Below, one piece after another: positions 1 through 6,671 of a stretch of 40,138 nt of DNA. Made by a program: the position numbers and the translations under genes. This DNA comes from a virus. Location of the stretch: IMG/VR virus record IMGVR_UViG_3300042691_035629, positions 1-40,138 of that record; one strand, 5' to 3'. Below the pieces are notes generated by a model. It saw nothing but the letters and a program-made list of their open reading frames with translations. It was not told where the DNA came from and searched no databases. Each line of letters opens with the position of its first letter. Positions within the stretch are counted from its first letter, which is position 1.

Positions 1-415
1 TTTCCGCTGAGGGGGTGCCCGACTTTTGACCCCCCCCCGGGGGGTGGGTGGCGGGGGCGGCACGGCCGAAGGCGCGGGCGACGCCGCGGGCGGACTCGGT
101 GGCGGTCTTCGCGTCGCTGCAGGCCAGGCACAGCGGCTGCACGTTCGCGTCGATGTCCTGCCCGCCTTCGGCCAGCGGCTTGATGTGGTCGCGGATGACA
201 GCCTCGCTCAGCCGGCCATGCGCCATGCACTCACGGCACATCGGCTCGCGCTGGAACAGCTCGGCGCGCATCCGCTGCAGACGCCTGCCCGTGATGCGCT
301 TGGGCGCGGCCACGGCCTTGACCCAGGCAGGCAGCGGGTGCGCGGCACACCGGCCGGTGCCGTCACGCACGAGCACGCCACAGCGGCTGCAGGGCTTGGG
401 TGCGGCGGAGGGCAT
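1..415 (-). CDS. HNH endonuclease, N-terminal part (continues at 40138)
   Basis: The frame opens with ATG at 415 and runs off base 1 without a stop. It reads a CxxC pair near the N-terminus (CSRC), a second CxxC (CREC), the core RDHIKPLAEGG, then an asparagine and a final CxxC (CLAC). This is the zinc-supported His-Asn-His fold of phage HNH nucleases. In HK97-type phages such genes sit directly before the small terminase and assist DNA packaging. The frame passes in register through a run of nine C and six G at 30-44. Joined to 40138-40065 it gives a 162-aa protein whose stop overlaps the terminase start. It is the first gene of the late operon, after the hairpins at 431-516. Confidence 0.88.
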   Translation of the reverse strand, partial: MPSAAPKPCSRCGVLVRDGTGRCAAHPLPAWVKAVAAPKRITGRRLQRMRAELFQREPMCRECMAHGRLSEAVIRDHIKPLAEGGQDIDANVQPLCLACSDAKTATESARGVARAFGRAAPATHPPGGGQKSGTPSAE

Positions 416-430
416 GGTAGGCGCAAGAAG

Positions 431-516
431 CACCAAGCCCCGCGCGCGTTGCCGCGGCGGGGCTTGGTGAGGGGCACGAGCCCCGAGGTGTGGCAGCGCG
501 CAGAGGGCAGAAGCCC
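431..516 (-). terminator. Three consecutive hairpins between the Q-like gene and the late operon
   Basis: Three inverted repeats fill the 116-nt gap between genes. The largest has perfect 13-bp arms (431-443 and 457-469). Two smaller ones are GGGGC-ACGA-GCCCC (471-484) and GGGC-AGAA-GCCC (505-516). On the minus strand the large hairpin is followed by CTTCTTG, a weak U-tract. The position, after a small HTH regulator and before HNH/terminase, matches that of the lambda late terminator that Q overrides. Terminator function is inferred. Confidence 0.6.
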
Positions 517-531
517 CGAGCTTGCCGAACT

Positions 532-906
532 CTAGCCGGGATCGTCTATGTTGCAAAAAATCGGCGCATGAAGCGCTGCAGCCAGCTGGCGGTGCGCTTC
601 ATCAATGCGCGCGTGCACGGTGCTGGGCGCGCACCCTACCCGCTCCGCATGCTCGGCCGCGCCCAGCTTGAGACAGTAGTGCGCCACGACCGTGTTCCGC
701 AGCCGCATGCTCAGCTGCCGTATGGCCGAGTGCGTCTCGGCCGCATCGCCCTGCTTTGCCACCTTCAGCGTGGGCGTGGTGCCCGGCGATGGCGGCGACC
801 AGCTCCGATCGAGCACGTTCACAGCCGGGAAGCCCGAGCCGTCACCCACCGTCACCACCTGCGCCCAGCGCTGCAGCCGCGCCTCGATGTCAGCCCTGCG
901 AGCCAT
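532..906 (-). CDS. Small HTH protein, candidate late-gene regulator (Q-like by position)
   Basis: This 124-aa protein has a C-terminal segment resembling sigma-70 region 4 or a related helix-turn-helix: HYCLKLGAAEHAERVGCAP followed by STVHARIDEAHRQLAAAL, about residues 75-115. The ATG at 906 lies inside the end of the upstream gene (17-nt overlap), so the two are probably coupled. It is the last gene of the leftward replication operon and directly precedes the hairpin cluster and the late operon. By analogy with lambdoid phages this suggests an antiterminator or late activator. No direct homology to lambda Q can be claimed from the sequence, and another DNA-binding role is possible. Confidence 0.65.
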   Translation of the reverse strand: MARRADIEARLQRWAQVVTVGDGSGFPAVNVLDRSWSPPSPGTTPTLKVAKQGDAAETHSAIRQLSMRLRNTVVAHYCLKLGAAEHAERVGCAPSTVHARIDEAHRQLAAALHAPIFCNIDDPG

Positions 907-1219
907 GCTGCCCCTGCGCTTCTGTGGCCTGCTCAGGCCAGATCACCACCCAGCACGCGCCGAAGCTCACCATCGCCTCGGCCACTGCCGCGTTGATCGG
1001 GTGCCCTGCAGCGAAGGGCGTGCCGACCACGTGCCCTGCCTCCATGGCCCAGAAGCAGTTCGGCTCACCGCCCAAGCCGCGGCGCACCAGCGCGAAGGCA
1101 CTGCGGCCAATCTCCCCGGCCTTGCGTTGAATGGCCGCGTAGGTGTGCGGCATCGTCAGCTTGATCGCCTGAGCCTGACGGTCGATTTCCTGTCGGTTCG
1201 GCTTGGTTCCGTCCACCAC
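890..1219 (-). CDS. Hypothetical protein, 109 aa
   Basis: I do not recognise this family. The start is taken as GTG at 1219, six bases after an AAAGG ribosome-binding site at 1226-1230. In-frame GTG codons at 1225 and 1216 are alternatives. The protein begins with a charged stretch (TKPNRQEIDRQAQAIK) and has a hydrophobic C-terminal half (FGACWVVIWPEQ). There is no signal peptide and no clear catalytic motif. Its stop overlaps the start of the HTH gene at 906, placing it in the same leftward operon downstream of the primase. Confidence 0.6.
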   Translation of the reverse strand: MVDGTKPNRQEIDRQAQAIKLTMPHTYAAIQRKAGEIGRSAFALVRRGLGGEPNCFWAMEAGHVVGTPFAAGHPINAAVAEAMVSFGACWVVIWPEQATEAQGQHGSQG

Positions 1220-1577
1220 GTCCACCCTTTCTATAGAGATCAACACACACTCGCAAAAGCCGCGCGCGCGTTCGTGCGCAGACGCCTGCACCCGCCCGCC
1301 CCTGCATCGAGGCGCCGCGATCGGCCATGCAGCGGCTCAGCCTGGGCCAACAGCGGCAACCCAAGGGCCGGTGCACTCCATGCGATGGCCGGACGGCCTG
1401 GACGGCCGCGCCTTGCCCGCGCCTGGTCGACAGCTGCGCTACGTCATAGGCCCGTGCAGCGATCTCCCCGCCACGGCGCCGCACCGGGGGCCGCGAATCG
1501 CGCCTCCCGCACCCGGTGTGCCCCGTCGCGTATCGAGAGCCGCGACCTTTTCCGCAGCCCGGTGCTGCGCTCGCTGG
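1220..1577 (-). other. Region without a confident gene (358 bp)
   Basis: This gap separates the primase stop from the next minus-strand gene. A possible 51-aa minus-strand frame (1591 to 1439) has an ATG overlapping the primase stop region, but it is rich in Arg, Gly and Ala and has no recognisable domain. The right-hand part contains a TATAGA sequence just before the ribosome-binding site of the 890-1219 gene and the motif GCAGACGCCTGC at 1278-1289. I see no RNA gene. Confidence 0.4.
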
Positions 1578-4220
1578 TCAGAACGGCTCGTCATCGCTGC
1601 CCTCATCCGGCCCGGGCGCCACCGTGGGCGCCGAGCCGGTCTCTGGTGATGCGCCTGGCGCCGGCGGCGCCAGGGGTGCATCGTCGTCATCCTCTGCGGG
1701 CGGCGGCCACACCTCCGGCCGCCGAAAACCCCGCCTTCGGCCACCACCACCTTCGCGGTGCTGCAGCCAGCCATAGGCATCGAGCCAGCTTCGGATCTGG
1801 CTCTCCAGTTGCGCGGTGCTCTTCGCAGGATCTGCCCCCAGCGCCTGGCACAGCTCAGGCATCGTCACGAAGGAGGTGTCCTGGGTCAGCTGGCTCGTGG
1901 CCCGCCCTTCCGTGGGCGATGAGCCCTCGCGGGTGAGCAGCTCGAACATGCGCGCCTGCACCGTGGTCTCGACCAGGCGCTGCCGTTGCTCCGGCACGAA
2001 GTAGGCTTCTTCTTCCTCATGCGTGGGGAAGTAGCGCTCGCCTGCAGCCCACAGCGCGTAGGCTTCGGCAAACAGCTGCTCGCGCCACCGCAGCAGCCAC
2101 TGCAGGCGGATCCGCTGGTCTACCCACACGGGCCAGAAGCGCCGGTTGCCCGTCAAGTCATACAGGTAGGCGCGCTTGTTCGTCGTGCAGAAGATGACGC
2201 ACTGCCGCGGGTGCGGCCGCACGAACTTGCCGTAAGCCCCGCGGTAGCGGTCTACCGTCGAGCTGAAGAACTGCTTCACCTGCTCGCTGTCGGCTCTGCG
2301 GAAGGCCGTCATCTCGCTCAGCTCATAGGCCCACAGGCCCTCGAGCTGCTCCATGCCGTCTTTGCCGTTGCCGATGTCGAAGTGCGTGTCGCTGAAGTGG
2401 GCCTTGCCCACCAGCACCTCGACGAAGGTGCTCTTGCCCATGCCCGTCTTGCCCTCGAGCACAGGGCTGTAATCGAACTTGCAGCCCGGCTGCATCACAC
2501 GCGCCACCAGGCCCATGAGCATGTAGCGCCCCATCAGGCCCAGGTACTCCTGGCGCCTCGGGCCCACCTTGGCCGGGTCCATGCCCAGCGCGTGCAGCAA
2601 CCACTTCTTCAGCCGTGGGCGGCCGTCGTGCCTGATGGTCTTGAGCCAGTCGCGCAAGGGGTGGAAGCGGCTGCCGTCGGCCACCGTCTGAATGGCCTCA
2701 TCCAGCGCCGCGCGGCTGGCCGCCTTCAGCTTGTAGGTGCGGCTGAGCCACTCGCCGAGCCGAAGGTCGTCGTTGTCGGCCACCAGGCCGGCATCCTCGC
2801 GCCAGGGCCATGGCCGCACCGTGCACAGCGCGTTGGTGAGGTCGTTGTACGCCAGGCAGCCCACAAGCGCAGGCGCCTTGTTCAGCGCCGCCATCACCAG
2901 GTTGCGGTTGACGCCGATCTGCCAGATCTCGCAATCCATCTTCGCGGCGATGTACTCGAGGTGTTCCTGGAAAGCGTCGTCAGGCGCGCCCGCTTCGGCG
3001 GCATCTGCGGCCGGCTCACCTGGCGGCCCAGGTGGCGTGGCATCGCCGCTGGCCTTGGGCTTGTCGCCACCGGCCCAGGCAGGCAGTGCATAGGCCCCCG
3101 CAAAGAGCCCCAGCACGCGCTCGCCGTCCCACCCTTCGGCCACGGCATCGCCGCAGTCCCAGCCGTCGACCACCGCGCCCGGCTCCGGTATCGGCAGCAG
3201 CTGCACGGTGCAGCCGTGCTCTGCGCGCAAAGCCGCACCGATGCCCAGCATGGCCTGCATGCCGGGCTGCTTGTCGGCGGGCAGCACCGGCTTGCCGGCC
3301 TGCAGCACCAGCTGGGCGGCCTTGTCGGGGCAGCCCTGCCGCTCGGCCGCTGTCAGCGGCTCGCGCTTGGCATCGCAGTCGGGCCAGCACAGCACGTGCG
3401 CGCCGGCCAGCCACGACCAATTGGCCTTCTTCCAGGCCTTGCTGCCACCCGGCCACGACACCACGCAGTACACGCCCGGCGCGAAGCCATCCAGCAGCGC
3501 CTGCAGTGCGTCGGCCTTCTTCTCCCCCTCTACCAGAACCACCGTGCGCCCTGCAGGCCGGCGCGCGCCGGGCAGGTACAGCGGGCGCGGCACATCCCAC
3601 TGGCGCCACTTCCAGCAGCTGGCGCCGTCTTTCGAGCTGGTGCACCAGGTGCGTGGCAGCGGGTCTTTGCCGCCGTCGCTGGTGCGGAAGCGCACCACGT
3701 GGCCGTGCAGGCCGGCGTCATCGCGGTAGGCCGCGACGTGCTCGATGTCTTCCTCGCGCCGGGCGTAGTGCTTGAACGTGGCCGCGGGGGCGTGCTCCGG
3801 CACCGGGCTCACCGTGGTCCAGCCCTCATCGGCCGCAGGCTTCTTTTCCGGCGCAGCCGCAGGCGCCGCGCGTTTTGGCGCCGGCGGGGGTGCAGACGCC
3901 TGCGCAGCAGCAGGCGCCAAGCCGAGTTCGGGCATCAGCTCGCGCGCCGCCACGACGCGGTCTTTGCCGTAGACCGCGCAGTACAGGTCGAGCAGGTTCT
4001 TGCCACGCTCGCCGCTGGCGAAGTCAGACCAGTAACCCTTGACCAGGTTGACGCTGCAGCTGCGCCCCTCGCCGCCCGACAGATCGGCGCAGACGTACTC
4101 AGGCCCCACCTTCTTGCCGCCGGGCAGCCAGCTGGAGACATAGCTCTCGGCGCTGTGCAGCAGCGCGCGCTCGACGGCGTCGAAGTCGATCGGCGTGTAC
4201 CCGCCGTTGCGTTGAGACAT
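1578..4220 (-). CDS. Primase-helicase, TOPRIM plus VapE-type ATPase
   Basis: This 880-aa protein is the replication enzyme of the phage. The N-terminal region looks primase-like. Around residues 225-285 a TOPRIM-like core is visible: VVLVEGEKKADAL, then LCWPDCDAKRE supplying acidic metal-binding residues. A Pro/Ala-rich linker follows. The C-terminal half is a virulence-associated-E type P-loop helicase with Walker A EGKTGMGKST near residues 587-597. Downstream the segments WAYELSEMTAFRRAD and FCTTNKRAYL fit Walker B and sensor regions. In phages such fusions make primers and unwind DNA at the origin. The ATG at 4220 follows the upstream TAG by 11 nt. The C-terminus is an acidic, Pro-rich tail. 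Confidence 0.9.
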   Translation of the reverse strand: MSQRNGGYTPIDFDAVERALLHSAESYVSSWLPGGKKVGPEYVCADLSGGEGRSCSVNLVKGYWSDFASGERGKNLLDLYCAVYGKDRVVAARELMPELGLAPAAAQASAPPPAPKRAAPAAAPEKKPAADEGWTTVSPVPEHAPAATFKHYARREEDIEHVAAYRDDAGLHGHVVRFRTSDGGKDPLPRTWCTSSKDGASCWKWRQWDVPRPLYLPGARRPAGRTVVLVEGEKKADALQALLDGFAPGVYCVVSWPGGSKAWKKANWSWLAGAHVLCWPDCDAKREPLTAAERQGCPDKAAQLVLQAGKPVLPADKQPGMQAMLGIGAALRAEHGCTVQLLPIPEPGAVVDGWDCGDAVAEGWDGERVLGLFAGAYALPAWAGGDKPKASGDATPPGPPGEPAADAAEAGAPDDAFQEHLEYIAAKMDCEIWQIGVNRNLVMAALNKAPALVGCLAYNDLTNALCTVRPWPWREDAGLVADNDDLRLGEWLSRTYKLKAASRAALDEAIQTVADGSRFHPLRDWLKTIRHDGRPRLKKWLLHALGMDPAKVGPRRQEYLGLMGRYMLMGLVARVMQPGCKFDYSPVLEGKTGMGKSTFVEVLVGKAHFSDTHFDIGNGKDGMEQLEGLWAYELSEMTAFRRADSEQVKQFFSSTVDRYRGAYGKFVRPHPRQCVIFCTTNKRAYLYDLTGNRRFWPVWVDQRIRLQWLLRWREQLFAEAYALWAAGERYFPTHEEEEAYFVPEQRQRLVETTVQARMFELLTREGSSPTEGRATSQLTQDTSFVTMPELCQALGADPAKSTAQLESQIRSWLDAYGWLQHREGGGGRRRGFRRPEVWPPPAEDDDDAPLAPPAPGASPETGSAPTVAPGPDEGSDDEPF

Positions 4221-4231
4221 GGAACCCCGGC

Positions 4232-4528
4232 CTACTGCTCAGCGAACAAGGCAGCTTGCTGCCCACCGCCATGCAGCGCGGCCGACAGGCTGTGCAAGGC
4301 CTCGTGCACCGAGCTGCCCGGTGGCGGCACGCCCAGCACCCGAGGCCGCCCCTGCGCCACCACCACCAGCGCCCGCGCGGCCAGCAGCCGGCTGGCGGTG
4401 TAGCGCGCCACGCCAAAGCCCACCTGGGCGCGCGCGGCAAGGTCCTTCACGGCAGCAGGGCCCTGCCCCGCTGCCTGCACCAGCGCCTCGGCCACCGGGC
4501 CGTATGAACGTGCAGGCCGACCCCGCAT
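4232..4528 (-). CDS. Small putative winged-helix DNA-binding protein, 98 aa
   Basis: This short basic protein has a pattern suggesting a winged helix: AVKDLAARAQVGFGVARYTASRLLAARALVVV, about residues 25-57, reads as helix, turn, recognition helix and wing. The ATG at 4528 shares one base with the preceding TGA (TGATG), so it is translationally coupled. It lies directly upstream of the primase-helicase, where phages often encode an origin-binding or loader accessory protein. That role is inferred only from position. Confidence 0.6.
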   Translation of the reverse strand: MRGRPARSYGPVAEALVQAAGQGPAAVKDLAARAQVGFGVARYTASRLLAARALVVVAQGRPRVLGVPPPGSSVHEALHSLSAALHGGGQQAALFAEQ

Positions 4529-4791
4529 CAGGCCCCACCCTCGCGCCGGCCGGCCAGCTTGAGCAGCGGCCAGTTGTCCCGGTTCAGGCTGAAGCCGTCG
4601 GGCATGTTCGTGGCCACCGGCCGGCCATCAGGGCGCAGGTACTCGAGGTGCGCCACCGCGGCGCCATTGCGCAGCATCGGCTCGTGGTAGTCCACGTCGC
4701 GCACCACGCACAGGCGGCCCATGGGCGTGCGGTACACGGCAGCCGGGTCTAGCCGAGGCGGCAGCGCGCCCGATACAGCGCGCGCGTTCAT
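4528..4791 (-). CDS. Hypothetical protein, 87 aa
   Basis: The family is not recognised. The start is ATG at 4791, forming an ATGA overlap with the stop of the 4788-5156 gene. The protein contains YRTPMGRLCVVRDVDYHEP and a segment reading HLEYLRPDGRPVATNMPDGF, which look like beta-strands joined by short turns. It has no membrane segment. It sits second in a chain of three coupled genes ahead of the primase, so a role around replication is plausible but unproven. Confidence 0.65.
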   Translation of the reverse strand: MNARAVSGALPPRLDPAAVYRTPMGRLCVVRDVDYHEPMLRNGAAVAHLEYLRPDGRPVATNMPDGFSLNRDNWPLLKLAGRREGGA

Positions 4792-5156
4792 GCCGCCCTC
4801 CGGTTGCGCTGCGCCTGCAGCTCCTCCATCAGCGTGACGCGGCTGTCCTGCGCCAGCCACTGCACCAGCACCGTGTTGCCCAGCACCAGGCAGGAGATGC
4901 CCGCCTTGCGCGCCGGCAGCTCGCGCCGCGTTTCATGCACGCTGAAGTAGTCCGAGCAGTGGCTCACGTAGCTGTCGGTGAGCTCGGCAAAGGTGCGCAG
5001 CGTGATGCGCGGGTTGCGCAGCTTCCACGCCAGGCGGCAGGCATGGCGCCAGCTCTTCAGGCCCATCACCACCTCGGGCGGCACCACCAAGCGCTGGGGC
5101 TGCACCACACCACCCAGCAAGGGCAGCGGCAGCGTCAGGCGATCAATAGATTTCAT
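4788..5156 (-). CDS. Hypothetical protein, first gene of the replication operon, 122 aa
   Basis: The ATG at 5156 is preceded on the minus strand by purine-rich AAGGGAACGGG. The protein is moderately basic and apparently helical, with the stretch SWRHACRLAWKLRNPRITL and the C-terminal VTLMEELQAQRNRRAA. I do not recognise the family. It is the first gene after the minus-strand terminator at 5241-5269, so it would be transcribed either from a promoter in 5157-5240 or by read-through from the Cro-like promoter. Confidence 0.65.
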   Translation of the reverse strand: MKSIDRLTLPLPLLGGVVQPQRLVVPPEVVMGLKSWRHACRLAWKLRNPRITLRTFAELTDSYVSHCSDYFSVHETRRELPARKAGISCLVLGNTVLVQWLAQDSRVTLMEELQAQRNRRAA

Positions 5157-5240
5157 GGGCTTACCCGTTCCCTTACCAGTTGAATCTGGCCGAAGCTGTA
5201 GGCATGCAACCGCATCGCATGGCCGGCTCAGCCGAAGAAG

Positions 5241-5269
5241 AAAAAGCCCCCAGCCCGAAGGCCGAGGGC
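5241..5269 (-). terminator. Rho-independent terminator on the minus strand
   Basis: A ten-pair stem (5246-5255 with 5260-5269) closes on a tetraloop and is followed on the minus strand by five T residues (5245-5241). Two positions that would be C-A mismatches in a plus-strand RNA become U-G pairs in a minus-strand RNA, so the structure clearly belongs to minus-strand transcripts. It separates the Cro-like transcript from the replication operon, a position equivalent to lambda tR1. Confidence 0.8.
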
Positions 5270-5360
5270 GAAGCCGTCCCGGCCGCTCAGGGAGGAGGCA
5301 GCGGCCACCGGGTAGGCCGGCACCAACAGGACGGAAGTGACAACCGCATGGCGGTTAGGT

Positions 5361-5383
5361 GGGCGCCCTGTCTGGGTTACGCT
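5361..5383 (+). promoter_or_regulatory. Leader/promoter-like element, copy 1
   Basis: GGGCGCCC at 5361-5368 is followed nine bases later by TACGCT (5378-5383) and GGCGGTC. The same arrangement with identical spacing lies upstream of the gene at 5913. TACGCT is a plausible minus-10 box about 40 bases before the ATG. No convincing minus-35 is visible, and GGGCGCCC is itself palindromic and could bind a regulator. Confidence 0.4.
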
Positions 5384-5420
5384 GGCGGTCCCCACGACTA
5401 CCAGCCCCAGGAGGGCGCCC

Positions 5421-5711
5421 ATGAACTTGAACCAGAACCCCGGCGGCTTCAGCCCGGCCGAGAACTTCATCTGCGGCACGCTAGAAGCGCAGCGCGTGTG
5501 CATGCTTACGCTGCTCACGTGTGTCGACAGCTCACTGGCACCCATCACGGCAAAGCTGTTGGCTCAACGCGCGCGGGAGACTCGCCAGCAGCTGCCTGTG
5601 GCAATGGAGAGGTACTTCGATCCGGTGATCGAAGAAGCCCTTGCTCGGCTAGAAAGACCGTCCACGGATTCCGAGCAGCAAAGCGAGCCGCGATCTGGCG
5701 GTCCCACTTAA
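5421..5711 (+). CDS. Hypothetical small accessory protein, 96 aa
   Basis: The ATG at 5421 is preceded by an excellent ribosome-binding site, AGGAGG (5409-5414). The N-terminal two thirds show the strong third-position G/C bias of the neighbouring genes and include an amphipathic helical stretch, ITAKLLAQRARETRQQL. The C-terminal 20 residues are less biased. It has no known domain and no membrane helix. It stands alone on the plus strand between two leftward transcripts, with a leader element shared with the gene at 5913. This fits an independently transcribed accessory (moron-like) gene expressed from the prophage. Confidence 0.6.
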   Translation: MNLNQNPGGFSPAENFICGTLEAQRVCMLTLLTCVDSSLAPITAKLLAQRARETRQQLPVAMERYFDPVIEEALARLERPSTDSEQQSEPRSGGPT

Positions 5712-5778
5712 GGACGCGCTCGGATTCTTCCCGATGGCGCCGGCGCGCCTTGTATCGGGGCACCAACGCGTTACGCCG

Positions 5779-5828
5779 CATGGCCGGCCTCCGTGGTGGT
5801 GGCCGGCTGTGCGGCCTGGTTGAGGGGC
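5779..5828. repeat. 50-bp direct repeat, copy 1
   Basis: This 50-bp stretch recurs at 6348-6397 with only two mismatches. The second copy is the 3' end of the Cro-like gene. The repeats flank a block holding the second leader element and the small gene at 5913, suggesting duplication or insertion of an accessory unit next to the immunity region. Confidence 0.85.
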
Positions 5829-5849
5829 GCGGTGGGCGCGGGGATGGGC

Positions 5850-5872
5850 GGGCGCCCCACGTGCGATACGCT
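5850..5872 (+). promoter_or_regulatory. Leader/promoter-like element, copy 2
   Basis: GGGCGCCC (5850-5857), nine bases, then TACGCT (5867-5872) and GCCGTTC repeat the element at 5361-5383 with the same spacing. The ATG of the 79-aa gene follows 46 bases after the start of TACGCT. Promoter function is inferred from conservation of order and spacing. Confidence 0.4.
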
Positions 5873-5894
5873 GCCGTTCGTCACAACCGCAACC

Positions 5895-6350
5895 TCACGC
5901 ACGGGGGCCCCCATGGCAGACAGAGAACAACTTCTTCGAGACCTGACGCACAAGGACGAGCCCATCGAAGTCGGGCAGCGGGTCTACTACACCCTCGTCA
6001 GGCCGCAGAGCGAACGCACCGCTGGGCCAGCGCCGAGCGAGGAAGCCATCCGCACCGCAAAGCTCGTGGCCATGCTCGTGCAGCAGCTGGCGCAGGCGGG
6101 CCACATCAGCGCCGATCAGCTCGACGCCTGGCTGCTGCACGCCGTCCAGTAGCTCCAGCAGCCAAGCCAGGGCCAGCAGGCGCACGGCGGGGTCGAATCC
6201 GTCGTGCTCTGCACGCCAACGGTAGCCATCGGCACCAAGAGCCATGGCTTCGCGCCCGCTGGGCATACCGCCAAGGACCATCGCCATGAGCGCGCGCAGG
6301 CGGTTCAGCTGCCAGGTGGCGGGCGTGGCAGTGGGGCTGCGGTCAGACAT
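5895..6350 (-). CDS. Hypothetical protein, 151 aa, overlapping the end of the Cro-like gene
   Basis: The ATG at 6350 lies inside the 3' end of the Cro-like gene (8-nt overlap), as expected for the second gene of that transcript. The N-terminal half is convincing: WQLNRLRALMAMVLGGMPSG and VRLLALAWLLELLDG look like a folded helical protein with good codon bias. The C-terminal half is antisense to the plus-strand gene 5913-6152, and both frames look coding. I do not recognise the family. Either strand could be the real one in the overlap. Confidence 0.5.
   Translation of the reverse strand: MSDRSPTATPATWQLNRLRALMAMVLGGMPSGREAMALGADGYRWRAEHDGFDPAVRLLALAWLLELLDGVQQPGVELIGADVARLRQLLHEHGHELCGADGFLARRWPSGAFALRPDEGVVDPLPDFDGLVLVRQVSKKLFSVCHGGPRA
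5913..6152 (+). CDS. Hypothetical small accessory protein, 79 aa
   Basis: The ATG at 5913 follows a G-rich leader that is a second copy of the one ahead of the gene at 5421. The protein reads as a charged N-terminus, a short beta segment (GQRVYYTLVRPQSE) and a C-terminal helical hairpin (AKLVAMLVQQLAQAGHIS, then ADQLDAWLLHAVQ). Third positions are strongly G/C. No known domain is recognised. It is fully antisense to the 3' half of the minus-strand frame 5895-6350, so one of the two may be spurious. Confidence 0.5.
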   Translation: MADREQLLRDLTHKDEPIEVGQRVYYTLVRPQSERTAGPAPSEEAIRTAKLVAMLVQQLAQAGHISADQLDAWLLHAVQ

Positions 6351-6612
6351 GGCTGGCCTCCGAGGTGGTGGCCGGCTGTGCGGCCTGGTTGAGGGGCTCA
6401 GCCGCTGGCGCGGCGGGCGGCTTCACGGTGCCGCCGGCCAACTCGATGAGCTTCAGCGCCGGGTACGCGCCGATCTCCTTCGTCTTGCCGCTGGCCAGCC
6501 TCGACACCGATGGCTGCGACAGACCGATCGCGTCTCCAAGGCTCTTCGTCGTGTAGAGGCGCCGCTCGAGCAGGTCGCGGGCGATCTCGCAGAGATTGAT
6601 ACCTTGATGCAT
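6343..6612 (-). CDS. Cro-like helix-turn-helix regulator, 89 aa
   Basis: A small HTH protein is divergent from the repressor gene. The HTH spans about residues 15-45, with TKSLGDAIGLSQPSVSRLAS followed by GKTKEIG. The same SGKTKE motif occurs at the equivalent place in the divergent repressor, so both probably read related operators. The start is the ATG at 6612, nine bases after a good minus-10 box (TATCAT), so the mRNA would be nearly leaderless. The C-terminus is a Pro/Ala-rich tail encoded by the 50-bp repeat. It is the first gene of the leftward early transcript, a Cro-type position. Confidence 0.75.
   Translation of the reverse strand: MHQGINLCEIARDLLERRLYTTKSLGDAIGLSQPSVSRLASGKTKEIGAYPALKLIELAGGTVKPPAAPAAEPLNQAAQPATTSEASHV
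6348..6397. repeat. 50-bp direct repeat, copy 2
   Basis: This is the second copy of the repeat at 5779-5828 (48 of 50 bases identical), here forming the 3' end of the Cro-like gene and the start codon region of the 151-aa frame. Confidence 0.85.
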
Positions 6613-6620
6613 AGGCCCAC

Positions 6621-6648
6621 ATGATACGGCCGCGCATCACCTTTGCAA
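6621..6648 (-). promoter_or_regulatory. Leftward early promoter with overlapping operator
   Basis: On the minus strand, TTGCAA (6643-6648), a 16-nt spacer and TATCAT (6621-6626) form a good sigma-70-type promoter for the Cro-like gene. An 18-bp imperfect palindrome, TGATACGGCCGCGCATCA (6622-6639), covers the minus-10 box and spacer. A closely related site lies in the rightward promoter at 7174-7191, so this is very likely a repressor/Cro operator. Confidence 0.7.
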
Positions 6649-6671
6649 GCCCTGGGCGCCAAAATGCACCG

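Noticed and set aside
30-44. The C9/G6 homopolymer run as an assembly scar or terminal overhang
   Set aside because: The HNH frame passes through in register and gives a sensible stop after the join, so an indel there is unlikely.
1986-4403. An 805-codon plus-strand open frame opposite the primase, and similar long frames opposite TerL (37712-39883) and the ParB-like gene (9560-11482, minus)
   Set aside because: Long antisense frames are common in GC-rich genes. Their translations are low-complexity and have no domains, while the opposite strand holds clear families.
5228-5548. A minus-strand 106-codon frame ending in a run of Phe
   Set aside because: The Phe codons are the U-tract of the terminator at 5241-5245, so the frame reads through a terminator. 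The plus-strand gene with AGGAGG is preferred.
5545-5913. Two chained minus-strand frames (5913-5771 and 5781-5545)
   Set aside because: They overlap each other in an operon-like way, but codon bias is poor in the second and the first is mostly the 50-bp repeat. Kept only as a possibility.
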